Under the pieces are notes generated by a model. The model saw nothing but the letters and a program-made list of their open reading frames with translations, had not been told where the DNA came from and searched no databases. 64,000 nt of DNA, taken from the NCBI GenBank assembly GCA_034189325.1, contig JAXHUM010000054.1, forward strand, positions 153,982 to 217,981, given 5' to 3'. The DNA comes from JAXHUM01 sp034189325. Lineage in GTDB: Bacteria; Desulfobacterota; DSM-4660; Desulfatiglandales; Desulfatiglandaceae. Positions 9,263 through 18,374 of this stretch are shown piece by piece; positions within the stretch are counted from its first letter, which is position 1, and each line of letters opens with the position of its first letter. The translations under genes and the position numbers were made by a program.

Positions 9263-9834
9263 TGTTTTTCCCTCCCTTATTGATGTTATGGATTAGTCTG
9301 TTGAATTATGAGAATATGGACACTATTCTGGGCCAACCTCTCAACAGGCCATGGCTTTCATTCAGTTGGGTCCGATCACTGAGGATCACCTTTCATGGGC
9401 TTACAGCGTGGGCAAAGCAATAACAAAATAGTTGCCATAGGGCCTGCTCATTATCGGCTGGAGGATTTATGTCGGAATGAGAAAAAATATCAGACCCATT
9501 ATTCAGAAACAAGAAAAAAATGGCTTCATTCGCACATGCTTGCAGGGCAATTGTTTAAGGAGCGAGGCCGTTAATTCCCAAATGCCGGCAACAGTTGTTT
9601 TTTGGGACTCTCAAGGATCGCTTTCATCTCTCATCCACAAACTTGACACCCATCCGGTTTCCTCATAGACTTCCTCAACAGCGTTGATCAGGTCTATCTG
9701 GGGAGACCCTCTAGAAAAAGTGAAGCGAGAAGGTATCGATACTTTTTGGGACGGTTGAGCATATTCCCCCTTCGAGTAAATAGTCCTCCAGGAGCCAAGT
9801 GATCCGCTCATCAAAGAACATATAAAGGTTGGCG
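9263..9834. other. Intergenic region without a convincing gene
   Basis: This 570-bp stretch separates the CoA ligase from an MBL-fold gene transcribed away from it. Only short open frames of about 65 codons occur on both strands; none has a ribosome binding site plus a recognisable sequence. It should contain the divergent promoters of the two genes, but I cannot identify them with confidence. Confidence 0.5.
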
Positions 9835-10713
9835 ATGGATGATCAATTAATAGAGATCCAACAGGATATCCCGGGTTTTAACAATTTCATCGGTTCTTGG
9901 TTGTACCGGAACGAATTAAATGTGTTGGTGGATGTCGGACCGGCCAGTACGGCGGGAAGGTTGATCCGTTCTTTGGAGGCCTTGGGGGTGGAGAGCGTTG
10001 ATTTCATTCTCCTTACCCATATCCATATCGATCACGCCGGGGGGCTGAAGGATTTATTGGAACGCTATCCCATGGCGAGAGTCATCTGCCATGGAGAGGC
10101 AATGAAGTTCCTCACGGAACCTGCGAGGCTCTGGAAGGGAAGCAAGAAAGCTCTGGGCGAGATTGCCATTGCCTATGGAGAACCCCAACCGGTTCCAAAA
10201 GAAAGACTGATTCCCCATAGGGAAAACCCTCTCAAAGATCTCATGGTAATAGAAACGCCGGGACATGCTGCTCATCATTTGAGCTTTTGTTATGGAAATA
10301 GGCTTTTTATCGGCGAGGCAGGGGGCAATTATTCCGCCGAAAAGGGCACCAGGTACCTGCGTCCTGCCACACCGCCCAGGTTCTTTCTTGAGGTCTATTT
10401 GAACAGCGTTGATCGGTTGTTGGCCCTCGACGATCAGCCAGTACGATTTGGACATTTCGGCAAGTCGGAACACTCTCACACGCTCTTGCGGCTGCATAGA
10501 GATCAGATTCTTCGGTGGAAAGAGGTCATCCATGGAGAAATAATGAAAGGGGATGAAGGGCTGATAGAAAGGAGCCTCAATGCACTTCTACAGCGAGACC
10601 CCCATCTAACAGGTCTCCATGGAATGGATCAGGATGCCCAGGATAGGGAAATGTTTTTCTTGATCAACTCCATTAAAGGGTTCATCGGTTTTTTAAAGGA
10701 GACGGCATCCTGA
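9835..10713 (+). CDS. MBL-fold metallo-hydrolase
   Basis: A metallo-beta-lactamase fold protein with the metal motif THIHIDHAGG, a second metal histidine in ETPGHAAHH, and a late GHFG segment. Such enzymes hydrolyse esters, thioesters, lactones or phosphodiesters with two metal ions. The early ESVDFILLTHIHIDHAGG layout resembles glyoxalase-II-like hydrolases, but the substrate is unknown. The ATG at 9835 is preferred over the in-frame TTG at 9829 because AAAGG ends 6 bases before it. A helical C-terminal extension of about 80 residues follows the core, as in some thioesterase-like members. Confidence 0.85.
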   Translation: MDDQLIEIQQDIPGFNNFIGSWLYRNELNVLVDVGPASTAGRLIRSLEALGVESVDFILLTHIHIDHAGGLKDLLERYPMARVICHGEAMKFLTEPARLWKGSKKALGEIAIAYGEPQPVPKERLIPHRENPLKDLMVIETPGHAAHHLSFCYGNRLFIGEAGGNYSAEKGTRYLRPATPPRFFLEVYLNSVDRLLALDDQPVRFGHFGKSEHSHTLLRLHRDQILRWKEVIHGEIMKGDEGLIERSLNALLQRDPHLTGLHGMDQDAQDREMFFLINSIKGFIGFLKETAS

Positions 10714-10762
10714 GGGTATGCCCTTGGGTTGATGAAGGCCCGGCTTTGGCGGGCTGGAAAGC

Positions 10763-11719
10763 TCAGCCCTGCATCAGGGCGATAATGAGAGAGTTGATCT
10801 TCTGCCGGGAATCGTTGAACATGCCGGAAAGATTGAGAGAATGATTGGCAAAGATGCTTCCCGGGTCACCGTTAAAAACGATCAGCGGCTCAAAACGGCA
10901 CCTCTCAAGGTTTTCCAGGATCTTATCGATTAATCTCACAGAGTTTTTATCTTCCAAGACGTCGATAAAGTCAATGCGTATGGCCCTGAATGACTGGTGC
11001 AATGCGTATGCAATCCCCTGGGCGTAGTAGAAATTGTCATCGATTTTGTACCATGGGATATCAATATCAACCATCTTATGGCCTTCAGGGGCTTTCGGAT
11101 CGTCTTGTTCCACTTCCAGTGATTTGTCTATATCACGGGGGGCATTGATCAGTCGCGTGTTGGCCCCTCCCATAAGAGAGGCATATTGCCCTAAGAGCTC
11201 CACCAGGTTGTCCGCCCGTGCATAAAAGTTGGATTTCCCTTCCACCAGATTCAGATAGAAGCTATCGAGATTCTCAAGGCCCTGTCTCCATTTACTCTCA
11301 GCAGAGGGAAGCAACCATTTGTAGGGGTCGTTGGAAAGTGAGGTAAAAGCTGCTTCGGCATGGGGGTCCAGTTTATCGGTTGTTCGCATTCGAGTGAGAT
11401 TGTCTCTCAAGATGCGCATGTTATAACGGACCACTTCGAGCTCTCCTATCTGGAAATTCGGCATATTATCCAGAAGTACCGTCGGCCAGAGAATGTCATT
11501 CGGCAACCAGTTGTCGGCCATCTGCTTAATCAAGATCTGGTTGGTCCGGATAAAGGCGGCTCCTTTTACGTTTTTGTGAAAATCGAGGTTCGTGATCTCC
11601 GGGGGCTTCCTTGAATTGACGGCCATAACAACAATGGCGAATAAAAAGAGCAAAGCGATGCAGGCTATAACGGCGACCTTGAGGTTTCTTGGTCTTGTTT
11701 TGTCCGACTTAGTGTTCAT
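10763..11719 (-). CDS. DUF2333 family membrane-anchored protein
   Basis: A 318-residue protein with one N-terminal membrane span (about residues 14-34, rich in Ile, Ala, Leu and Phe) and a soluble domain that faces the periplasm. Sequence marks of the DUF2333 family are visible: NWLPNDILWPTVLLDNMPN near residue 68, KWLLPSAESKWRQG, FYARADNLVELL and an alanine-rich late helix. The function of this family is not known. It converges with the MBL-fold gene upstream; the 50 bp between them hold a short GC-rich inverted repeat without a clear T tract. Confidence 0.85.
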   Translation of the reverse strand: MNTKSDKTRPRNLKVAVIACIALLFLFAIVVMAVNSRKPPEITNLDFHKNVKGAAFIRTNQILIKQMADNWLPNDILWPTVLLDNMPNFQIGELEVVRYNMRILRDNLTRMRTTDKLDPHAEAAFTSLSNDPYKWLLPSAESKWRQGLENLDSFYLNLVEGKSNFYARADNLVELLGQYASLMGGANTRLINAPRDIDKSLEVEQDDPKAPEGHKMVDIDIPWYKIDDNFYYAQGIAYALHQSFRAIRIDFIDVLEDKNSVRLIDKILENLERCRFEPLIVFNGDPGSIFANHSLNLSGMFNDSRQKINSLIIALMQG

Positions 11720-11913
11720 TGATTCTTCCCCTGATTAATTCAGTTATCGGATCGATCAAATGAGCGTGACAGGCCTTTCCAGAACATAGGCTTTTATAAT
11801 CCCACTATTTTCATTCTGAGGCAAGCAATAATAGATCCTTATCCATCTCTTTGCAACCACTGAAGCCCGGAGCTTCTCCATTGGGGGCAAGCACCGCTGT
11901 CATGGCGCTTGTC

Positions 11914-11942
11914 TTGACAACACAGAGTCCGGATGGTAAGTT
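11914..11942 (+). promoter_or_regulatory. Possible sigma-70-type promoter for glyQ
   Basis: A perfect -35 hexamer TTGACA (11914-11919) is followed after 17 bases by TAAGTT, a weak match to the -10 hexamer. It lies about 75 bases before the glyQ start codon. Judged by eye only. Confidence 0.35.
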
Positions 11943-12018
11943 CCGTTCTCTTGAACCCTAGGCACTGCATGGTGCTGAGGCGGTCTTCCGCCCCTCAAAC
12001 ATTCGCAAAGAGGAATCC

Positions 12019-12888
12019 ATGAATTTCCAGGAAGTTATTTTATGTCTTGAAGCCTATTGGTCTAAACAGGGATGTTTAATCCAACAACCCTATGACCTCG
12101 AAGTAGGGGCGGGAACCTTTAATCCCGCCACTTTGCTGAGGGTCCTTGGCCCTGAACCTTGGGCCGCGGCCTATGTGGAGCCGTCGAGACGACCGACCGA
12201 TGGCCGTTACGGAAAGAATCCGAACCGTCTGGGTCATTACTACCAGTACCAGGTCATTATAAAGCCGTCTCCCAGAGATATACAGGAGGTCTATATCGGC
12301 AGTCTGAAGTCCTTGGGCATGGAGCCTCTTGATCACGACATACGATTTGTGGAGGATGACTGGGAATCGCCGACGCTTGGTGCTTCAGGGCTCGGATGGG
12401 AAGTATGGCTTGACGGCATGGAGATCACCCAGTTCACATATTTTCAGCAGGCCGGGAGCATTAGGCTGGACCCCATTTCAGTTGAAATAACTTACGGGCT
12501 TGAAAGAATCTCCATGTACCTTCAAGAGAAGGAGAGCGTCTATGATCTCAAGTGGAACAATGAAGTAACCTACGGGCATATACACCAAAAAGGAGAGTGG
12601 GAATTTTCAACGTACCATTTTGAACTGGCTGATATCCAAATGCTTTTGAAGCTCTTTGATATGTTTGAGCATGAAGCCTTGAAGCTTTCAGAGAAAGGGC
12701 TTGTTTTACCGGCCTATGATTATTGCATCAAATGTTCCCATACCTTTAACATACTGGACGCGCGAGGCGCCGTAAGCGTAAACGAGCGGACACAGTATAT
12801 TGAGCGTATCAGGAACCTGGCGCGTCTTGTTTCCAAAAACTATCTGATCCAAAGGGAGGAAATGGGCTATCCCCTGTTAAAACAATAG
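12019..12888 (+). CDS. glyQ: Glycyl-tRNA synthetase alpha subunit
   Basis: The 289-residue class II catalytic subunit of the bacterial alpha2-beta2 glycyl-tRNA synthetase. Family marks are LEAYWSKQGCLIQQPYD at the N-terminus, GAGTFNPATLLR, the EPSRRPTDGRYG motif 2 loop, and the late GLERISMYLQ motif 3. It charges tRNA-Gly using ATP. AGAGG precedes the ATG at a suitable distance. The beta subunit gene follows after 158 bp, so the two are probably co-transcribed. Confidence 0.98.
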   Translation: MNFQEVILCLEAYWSKQGCLIQQPYDLEVGAGTFNPATLLRVLGPEPWAAAYVEPSRRPTDGRYGKNPNRLGHYYQYQVIIKPSPRDIQEVYIGSLKSLGMEPLDHDIRFVEDDWESPTLGASGLGWEVWLDGMEITQFTYFQQAGSIRLDPISVEITYGLERISMYLQEKESVYDLKWNNEVTYGHIHQKGEWEFSTYHFELADIQMLLKLFDMFEHEALKLSEKGLVLPAYDYCIKCSHTFNILDARGAVSVNERTQYIERIRNLARLVSKNYLIQREEMGYPLLKQ

Positions 12889-13046
12889 CAGACCAGAGTG
12901 TGTCCCTCATAGCGTGTTAAGGTACCTTGGTAACTCATAGGTCTATTATGCGTCAAGAGGGGCCCTACCATTTACGATGTGGTTTTTTTTGCAGGTCTGT
13001 ATTGAATTTTCGACACTATATCTAAGAATAAGAGCGGGTCATTAGA

Positions 13047-15134
13047 ATGACGGCGACATGTGAATTGATATTTGAAATAGGTACGGAAGAGATTCCTTCA
13101 GGGTATCTTGAGAATGGGGTCAAGGCATTAAAAGACCTCATGCAAAGCGTTCTTACGGAAAACCGGATCCCTGTCGCGGGAGGCATCGGTGCCTTTGGAA
13201 CGCCGAGACGTCTGATCCTGATTGGAAAAGGCCTTTCCGAAAGACAGGATGATCTCGTCCAGGAGGTTACAGGTCCCCCGAAGGACATTGCCTACGATGT
13301 CGAAGGAAGACCGACCAAGGCGGCTATCGGTTTTGCCCGGAAGCAGGGCCTTGACGTTAATCAACTGGAATGCAAAAAGACAGAAAAAGGAGAGTATCTG
13401 GCGGCTAAACGGCATATTCAGGGTAGGCCGTGCCTGGAGATCTTGGCTGAGGCGCTCCCTCGGATTATCGCTGACATCTCCTGGCCGAAATCGATGAGAT
13501 GGGGTAAGGAGGCCTTTTCATTTGCAAGGCCCATTCATTGGATACTGGCCCTCCTGGACGGAGAGGTTATACCCTTTGAAGTTGCCGGTATCAAGAGCGG
13601 AAACACCTCTCGGGGCCATCGATTTACGGCGCCTTCTCTGTTTGAAGTTACAGGTATTCAGCAATACCTAAAAGAAATAGAGGATCGCGACGTCCTGATC
13701 GATCAACGACAAAGAGAAAAAGTGGTGGAAAGGATAACCCTGGAAGCCGCTAATGGTGTTGGGGGTCGTCCTATAGAAGATCCGGACTTGGTGAAAACAG
13801 TCGCCAACCTTACGGAATATCCTTCGGCCGTTTGCGGCGGTTTTGACAAGCAGTTTCTGAATCTTCCCGATCCGGTCCTCCTTGCGGCCATGCGAGAACA
13901 TCAGAAATACTTCGCTGTTTATGATCACAAAGACCAATTGATGCCCCATTTTGTGGCTGTGAACAACACTGTCGCCCGTGAGGAGTCGGTTGTGGCAAAA
14001 GGCCATGAACGGGTCTTACGGGCAAGGCTTGCCGATGCGGACTTTTTCTTTAAAGAAGACAGCAAGAGATCCCTTGAAGATCGGCTCAAGGACCTGGAAG
14101 GCGTCATTTATCAGGCGGGCTTGGGAAGCTCCTTTGCGAAGGTACAGCGTTTTTCAAGGCTTGCCGATTGGCTTGCCGGGACCTTGGTGCCTGACAAGTT
14201 AAAGGATGTGAAAACTGTCTGCAGGCTGTGCAAGTGTGATCTGGTCACCCTTATGGTAATGGAATTTCCAAGTCTCCAAGGTGCGATGGGAAAGCAGTAT
14301 GCCCGGCGCGAAGGCTATCCGGAGGAAATCTGTCAGGGAATCCATGAACATTATTTCCCTGTGGGGGCCGAAGGACAGACCCCCGAAACGGATGTCGGCG
14401 CTGTTGTTGGTGTTGCCGACAGGATGGATACGATCACCGGGTTTTTTTGCATCGGGCTTATTCCTTCCGGCAGTGCCGACCCCTTTGCCCTTCGCAGACA
14501 TGCCCTGTCTATTATCCGTATAATTGAGGAGAGGGGATGGGATGTTTCCCTTTTGGCATGTATCGGGCAGGCCCTTACCATCCTTCGCGAGGAGATCGAC
14601 TTTGACAGGGACCAGGTGTGTTCTCAGGTCGTAGAGTTTTTTAAGGAACGGTATAGACAGAGGATGTTGCGATCGGGATATGGTTTTGATGTGGTTGAGG
14701 CCGTCATTTCAACACAGTTTGACAGGATACATCAACTCCCGATGAAGATAGAGCAGCTGAAGAGGTTTGTGGCGGAATCCAAAGAGGTTGAGTCGGTTGC
14801 AGTGACCTTTAAAAGGGTAAAAAACATTTTGAAAAATCAGGAAGAGATGTTGGATGTGGTCCCGGAATTATTTAAGACGGAGTGGGAGTCCACACTCTGG
14901 AACACTTATCATTCCCTTAAAGACGAAGTGGATCGCTGCCTGAAAAATGATGAATACTACAAAGCCCTGACTCTTATGCCCAGGATCGCTAAGCCGGTGG
15001 ATGATTTGTTCGAAGGTGTTGAGATCCTGACAAAGGAGGATCAGGCATTGAGAAGTAATCGCGTTGCTCTCTTGCAGAGAATCTCAAGCCTCTTCCTGGG
15101 AGTTGCGGATTTTTCCAAGGTCTCGCTGTCCTAG
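13047..15134 (+). CDS. glyS: Glycyl-tRNA synthetase beta subunit
   Basis: The 695-residue beta subunit, needed for tRNA binding and overall activity of the tetrameric glycyl-tRNA synthetase. It begins with the typical LIFEIGTEEIPSGYL and contains MRWG, FARPIHWILALLDGEV, a central HD-like segment (LCKCDLVTLMVMEFPSLQG, then GADPFALRR-like SADPFALRRHA) and a C-terminal DALR-type anticodon-binding domain ending near LSLFLGVADFSKVS. The length is normal. The gene converges with mltA over a 27-bp gap. Confidence 0.98.
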   Translation: MTATCELIFEIGTEEIPSGYLENGVKALKDLMQSVLTENRIPVAGGIGAFGTPRRLILIGKGLSERQDDLVQEVTGPPKDIAYDVEGRPTKAAIGFARKQGLDVNQLECKKTEKGEYLAAKRHIQGRPCLEILAEALPRIIADISWPKSMRWGKEAFSFARPIHWILALLDGEVIPFEVAGIKSGNTSRGHRFTAPSLFEVTGIQQYLKEIEDRDVLIDQRQREKVVERITLEAANGVGGRPIEDPDLVKTVANLTEYPSAVCGGFDKQFLNLPDPVLLAAMREHQKYFAVYDHKDQLMPHFVAVNNTVAREESVVAKGHERVLRARLADADFFFKEDSKRSLEDRLKDLEGVIYQAGLGSSFAKVQRFSRLADWLAGTLVPDKLKDVKTVCRLCKCDLVTLMVMEFPSLQGAMGKQYARREGYPEEICQGIHEHYFPVGAEGQTPETDVGAVVGVADRMDTITGFFCIGLIPSGSADPFALRRHALSIIRIIEERGWDVSLLACIGQALTILREEIDFDRDQVCSQVVEFFKERYRQRMLRSGYGFDVVEAVISTQFDRIHQLPMKIEQLKRFVAESKEVESVAVTFKRVKNILKNQEEMLDVVPELFKTEWESTLWNTYHSLKDEVDRCLKNDEYYKALTLMPRIAKPVDDLFEGVEILTKEDQALRSNRVALLQRISSLFLGVADFSKVSLS

Positions 15135-15161
15135 TCTCCTCGGTTGAAGTCCACGTTGATA

Positions 15162-16379
15162 TCAGGGTTTCTTGATGAGTATATACACCATACCCTCATG
15201 ATTCATATGGCCAGCCGCCAACTCCGCGTAAGGGCCGTTACCCCAGAAAAGGTCTGCCCTGCCTGCGCCTTTGATTGCCCCGCCAGTGTCCTGGTTCAGG
15301 ACGAATCTGGAAAAGGGCCGCCATTCTGTAATGGCCCCCTCCTTGTCCACAACAGGTTTTTTACACGAGACAAATGCTAACGCTCCCTTCGGAAAGAGAC
15401 GGCTGTCCAAGGCCAAGGACCTGCCTGGCGTTATCGGGACACCGATATTTCCCAGTGGGCCCCTTTCAAGGGTTCGAAAAAAGACGTAAGAGGGATTGTG
15501 GTTAAGGACCTCATCTATCATCTCGGGATTATCAGATAGAAATTTGCGGATTCCCTGCATCGAGATCTGGTCTCTCTTCATGAGTCCTTGTTTAAGTAAA
15601 TAGCGGCCAATGCTGTGGTAAGGCCGTCCATTCGATGCTTGGTACCCTACGCTGACGGTGTCGCCGTCAGGGAGTACCAGACGACCTGATCCCTGAATGT
15701 GAAGAAATGCCACGTCAACCCGGTCTTTCATCCATGCGATCTCCAGTTTTCGTCCTTCCAGAGACTTTTCCATTTCTATCTGGAATCTGGAATAATAGGG
15801 CGTAATCTGGTTGTCTGTCATTCTTGCGGTAATGGTCATTCCCTCAAATTTATCACTGAAGAGGGACAGGTCAATAATCAAAAGATCATCCGGTCTCCCA
15901 TAAAGGGGATACTTGAACGTCTCATCCGGTGTCAGGCTCCCGTGGAACAAGGGCTCAAAATAGCCGGTGAACAATACCTTCGGATTACCGGCGCGGCCCG
16001 TGGCCCTCAACAGGAGATAATGGTTTCGGATCTCTTTTTTGATCTCTTCAGGCCCGGGATTCTTTTTTATGAATTCCAGAAAATCATCTTGCGTCCTCCT
16101 TACCTGCTCGGCGGTTACCTGGTAGGGTCCGTAAGTGAAGGTCGTGGTGGGGTCGAGCTTGTCCAGGTATTCGAAATTCCTTTTGATGGCAATGGCCAAA
16201 GAATCGAAGTTTAGATCGTCGTGAAATGTCGGAAAGAAATACCTGGTCGGCGCGAGGGCATCCTCGGGCCGCTGAGCCTCTTTCTTCAAAGGGGCGTAAC
16301 AGCCGAAGAGGCCGGAAACAAAACCAATAAGGAGGAGCAACCGGACGAATGCGCAATATTCAAGGCGGACCCATGCCAT
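15162..16379 (-). CDS. mltA: Membrane-bound lytic murein transglycosylase A (lipoprotein)
   Basis: MltA cleaves peptidoglycan glycan strands with formation of 1,6-anhydro-muramyl ends and sits in the outer membrane facing the periplasm. The N-terminus has a hydrophobic signal with lipobox LFGC. The MltA domain follows (LFTGYFEPLFHGS, YGRPDDLL, VAFLHIQGSGRL, VGYQASNGRPY). The C-terminal 3D domain carries the three catalytic-type aspartates (ALDSRLFP, NQDTGGAIKG, GRADLFWG). The length is normal for the family. Confidence 0.96.
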   Translation of the reverse strand: MAWVRLEYCAFVRLLLLIGFVSGLFGCYAPLKKEAQRPEDALAPTRYFFPTFHDDLNFDSLAIAIKRNFEYLDKLDPTTTFTYGPYQVTAEQVRRTQDDFLEFIKKNPGPEEIKKEIRNHYLLLRATGRAGNPKVLFTGYFEPLFHGSLTPDETFKYPLYGRPDDLLIIDLSLFSDKFEGMTITARMTDNQITPYYSRFQIEMEKSLEGRKLEIAWMKDRVDVAFLHIQGSGRLVLPDGDTVSVGYQASNGRPYHSIGRYLLKQGLMKRDQISMQGIRKFLSDNPEMIDEVLNHNPSYVFFRTLERGPLGNIGVPITPGRSLALDSRLFPKGALAFVSCKKPVVDKEGAITEWRPFSRFVLNQDTGGAIKGAGRADLFWGNGPYAELAAGHMNHEGMVYILIKKP

Positions 16380-16851
16380 AGGACTGTCGATTCAAAATAT
16401 TTTAAATAGGGTTCCAAATGGGATTGTACTTGCATATATATATCAACTAATGACAGTTTTTCAAGAATTTAGATGATGCAAGGAGTTGCTCAATGTGTCA
16501 TTTTAGACCGTTTTCATGTATTTTTTCTGCCACAGACCGGAAGAATCTCTGTTTTGGCGGGGAGATTTTCCACCGTTTTGGTTTTATTCTCTTCGAAAAC
16601 CGCTCTATATCAACCAAATAGAAGGTTTTTCTCATCAGTTACCTTCTGTTTTAATGTTGGCATATTATTTGCTTGGCTAAATAAACTGCGTGTAGTTCGC
16701 ATAAATTGGTGAGACGAAAAAACAATTCAATAATGAGAAAGATTGCGACTAAATATTGTATTTTACATGAAACCTGTGATATCAAGATCACTATTCCCGC
16801 GCAGATTCCCTGCGATATGATATAGGTTGCATCGGATCTGAGGAGCCTGTT
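16380..16851. other. AT-rich regulatory interval between mltA and lpxC
   Basis: A 472-bp divergent intergenic region. A 79-codon open frame at 16473-16712 has no family resemblance or clear ribosome binding site and contains the sigma-54 promoter of lpxC, so I do not call it a gene. An alternating AT run (TATATATATCA) lies near 16433. Confidence 0.6.
16658..16673 (+). promoter_or_regulatory. Sigma-54 (RpoN) -24/-12 promoter upstream of lpxC
   Basis: TGGCATATTATTTGCT matches the sigma-54 consensus TGGCAC-N5-TTGCW with the required GG/GC pair and spacing, and it is preceded by T, giving TTGGCA. It lies on the lpxC strand about 180 bases before the lpxC start. An activator of the NtrC type would be needed; its binding site was not identified. 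Confidence 0.65.
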
Positions 16852-17781
16852 TTGGATTATAAACAAAGAACAATAAAGAAAGATGTTGAGTGTACCGGCA
16901 TTGGTCTGCATTCAGGTCAGGCGGTCAGTATCAAAATCAAGCCCGCCCCTGTGGATACAGGGATACAGTTTGTCAGAGTCGACCTTGATACAAGACCGGT
17001 ATTGGCTGCCGACTTCGAGAGTGTTGCCGACACTACCCTTGCGACGACTATCGGGACTAATGGCTGTACCGTTGCAACGATTGAGCATCTGATGGCCGCG
17101 TTTTTCGGCCTGGGTATAGGCAACGCCGTGGTAGAGCTGGATGGTCCGGAAGTCCCTATTATGGATGGGAGTGCATCCCCTTTCGTCTTTCTCTTGAAAA
17201 GTGCCGGACTCAAGGAACAGAATGCCGCCAGGCGTTTCATCATCATAAAGAAGCCCTTTGAAGTGGATGACGGCAATCGATCTGTAGTGATATATCCATC
17301 TAATGAACTGAAAATTTCCTATCTGATTGATTTTCAGCATCCCCTATTGAGAAACCAGGAGTATGAATTGGTCTTCTCAGGGAGGAACTTCGTCAGGGAG
17401 ATTAGTAGTGCTCGCACGTTTGGTTTTCTAAGAGATATTCAGACCCTTAAGGAAAATGGCTTTGCCCAGGGTGGGTCGCTTGATAATGCCGTTGTTATAG
17501 ATGATTTCAGGATCATCAACGAGGATGGTTTGAGATTTAAGGATGAATTTGTAAGACATAAAATTCTCGATTTTGTAGGGGATTTATCGATTGTAGGTGC
17601 CCCCGTTATTGGTCATTTTAAGGTAAAGAAGTCAGGCCACTTCCTCAATCAGCATATGCTGAAATGTTTGATGAAATCACAAGAACATTGGGAAGCGGTA
17701 ACCCTTGAAACACCGGAGAAGTGCAAGGAAAACAGCGTTAGAATACCCGCTTTTGGTGCCCTCGATCCTGTTCCGGGCTAA
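16852..17781 (+). CDS. lpxC: UDP-3-O-acyl-N-acetylglucosamine deacetylase LpxC
   Basis: LpxC is a zinc hydrolase that makes the first committed step of lipid A synthesis. Marks are GIGLHSG near residue 18, ATIEHLMAAFFGLGI (first zinc His), ELDGPEVPIMDGSA, SARTFGFL, RHKILDFVGDL (second zinc His and the Asp), and a C-terminal FKVKKSGHFLNQ catalytic His region. The TTG start is supported by AGGAG 6 bases before it. The length (309 aa) is normal. It is not followed directly by other lipid A acyltransferase genes; lpxK lies 4 kb further on. Confidence 0.97.
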   Translation: MDYKQRTIKKDVECTGIGLHSGQAVSIKIKPAPVDTGIQFVRVDLDTRPVLAADFESVADTTLATTIGTNGCTVATIEHLMAAFFGLGIGNAVVELDGPEVPIMDGSASPFVFLLKSAGLKEQNAARRFIIIKKPFEVDDGNRSVVIYPSNELKISYLIDFQHPLLRNQEYELVFSGRNFVREISSARTFGFLRDIQTLKENGFAQGGSLDNAVVIDDFRIINEDGLRFKDEFVRHKILDFVGDLSIVGAPVIGHFKVKKSGHFLNQHMLKCLMKSQEHWEAVTLETPEKCKENSVRIPAFGALDPVPG

Positions 17782-18374
17782 ACCTCCTTGGGCTTGTAAA
17801 ACAGTCCGGACTCTTACTCGTAGTCATTGGGCCATCTCTTGGAAGAACTCTTCTGGAGGTGGCTTTTTTGTCTTGGACAATGACAGCGTTCTAGATGCTT
17901 CGGCCCTTGCTTTTGAGCGACGATATCCAGCTTAGTGTCTGTTGGTTGGGCTTTTTAAAGAGATATGCGATGACCATCGGCTGCATAAGTTCGAGACCGA
18001 TCATGACATTGGCTTGATCTGATCCATGATTGCTTTACCGTTTTCAACGCCTCTGTTGTCTGAGAGATTGGATTAGTGGCTGCGATTGGCCATAAAAAGC
18101 ATCCGTGCTCGTTATCATTCCCTTAGCCACATTAGCCACAATCACCATATGGGTTGCATTGAGCAGGGGTTTTAAGTAGCATGAAGACCGGTTTCAACAG
18201 AGGCTGTAGTCGTCAGAATCACCTGGTTGTCCATTTTTGAGAAGGGCCTTAGACGGTCTGGTTTAGATATACTTGGTAGAGGGAGTCATAGAGACTCGGG
18301 ATGATTGCCAAACAACACGATATGGATTCGACATACCTATTGGCTCTCCTTTCCTGACGGGATCTTAAAATTGT
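17782..18374. other. 593-bp non-coding stretch, possibly holding a decayed gene on the minus strand
   Basis: No intact gene. On the minus strand, reading from an ATG at 18234, successive stretches of 20-45 codons without stops lie in different frames (for example MDNQVILTTTASV, then THMVIVANVAKGMITSTDAF, then ANVMIGLELMQPMVIAYLF). This is the look of a frameshifted remnant, but I could not assign a family and chance is possible. The response regulator gene that often accompanies ntrY is not here. Confidence 0.3.

Noticed and set aside
10725..10765. Bidirectional terminator between the MBL-fold and DUF2333 genes
   Set aside because: A short GC-rich inverted repeat (GCCCG/CGGGC) exists, but no T tract follows on either strand.
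16473..16712. 79-codon open frame upstream of lpxC
   Set aside because: No ribosome binding site, no family resemblance, and it contains the sigma-54 promoter; better read as regulatory DNA.
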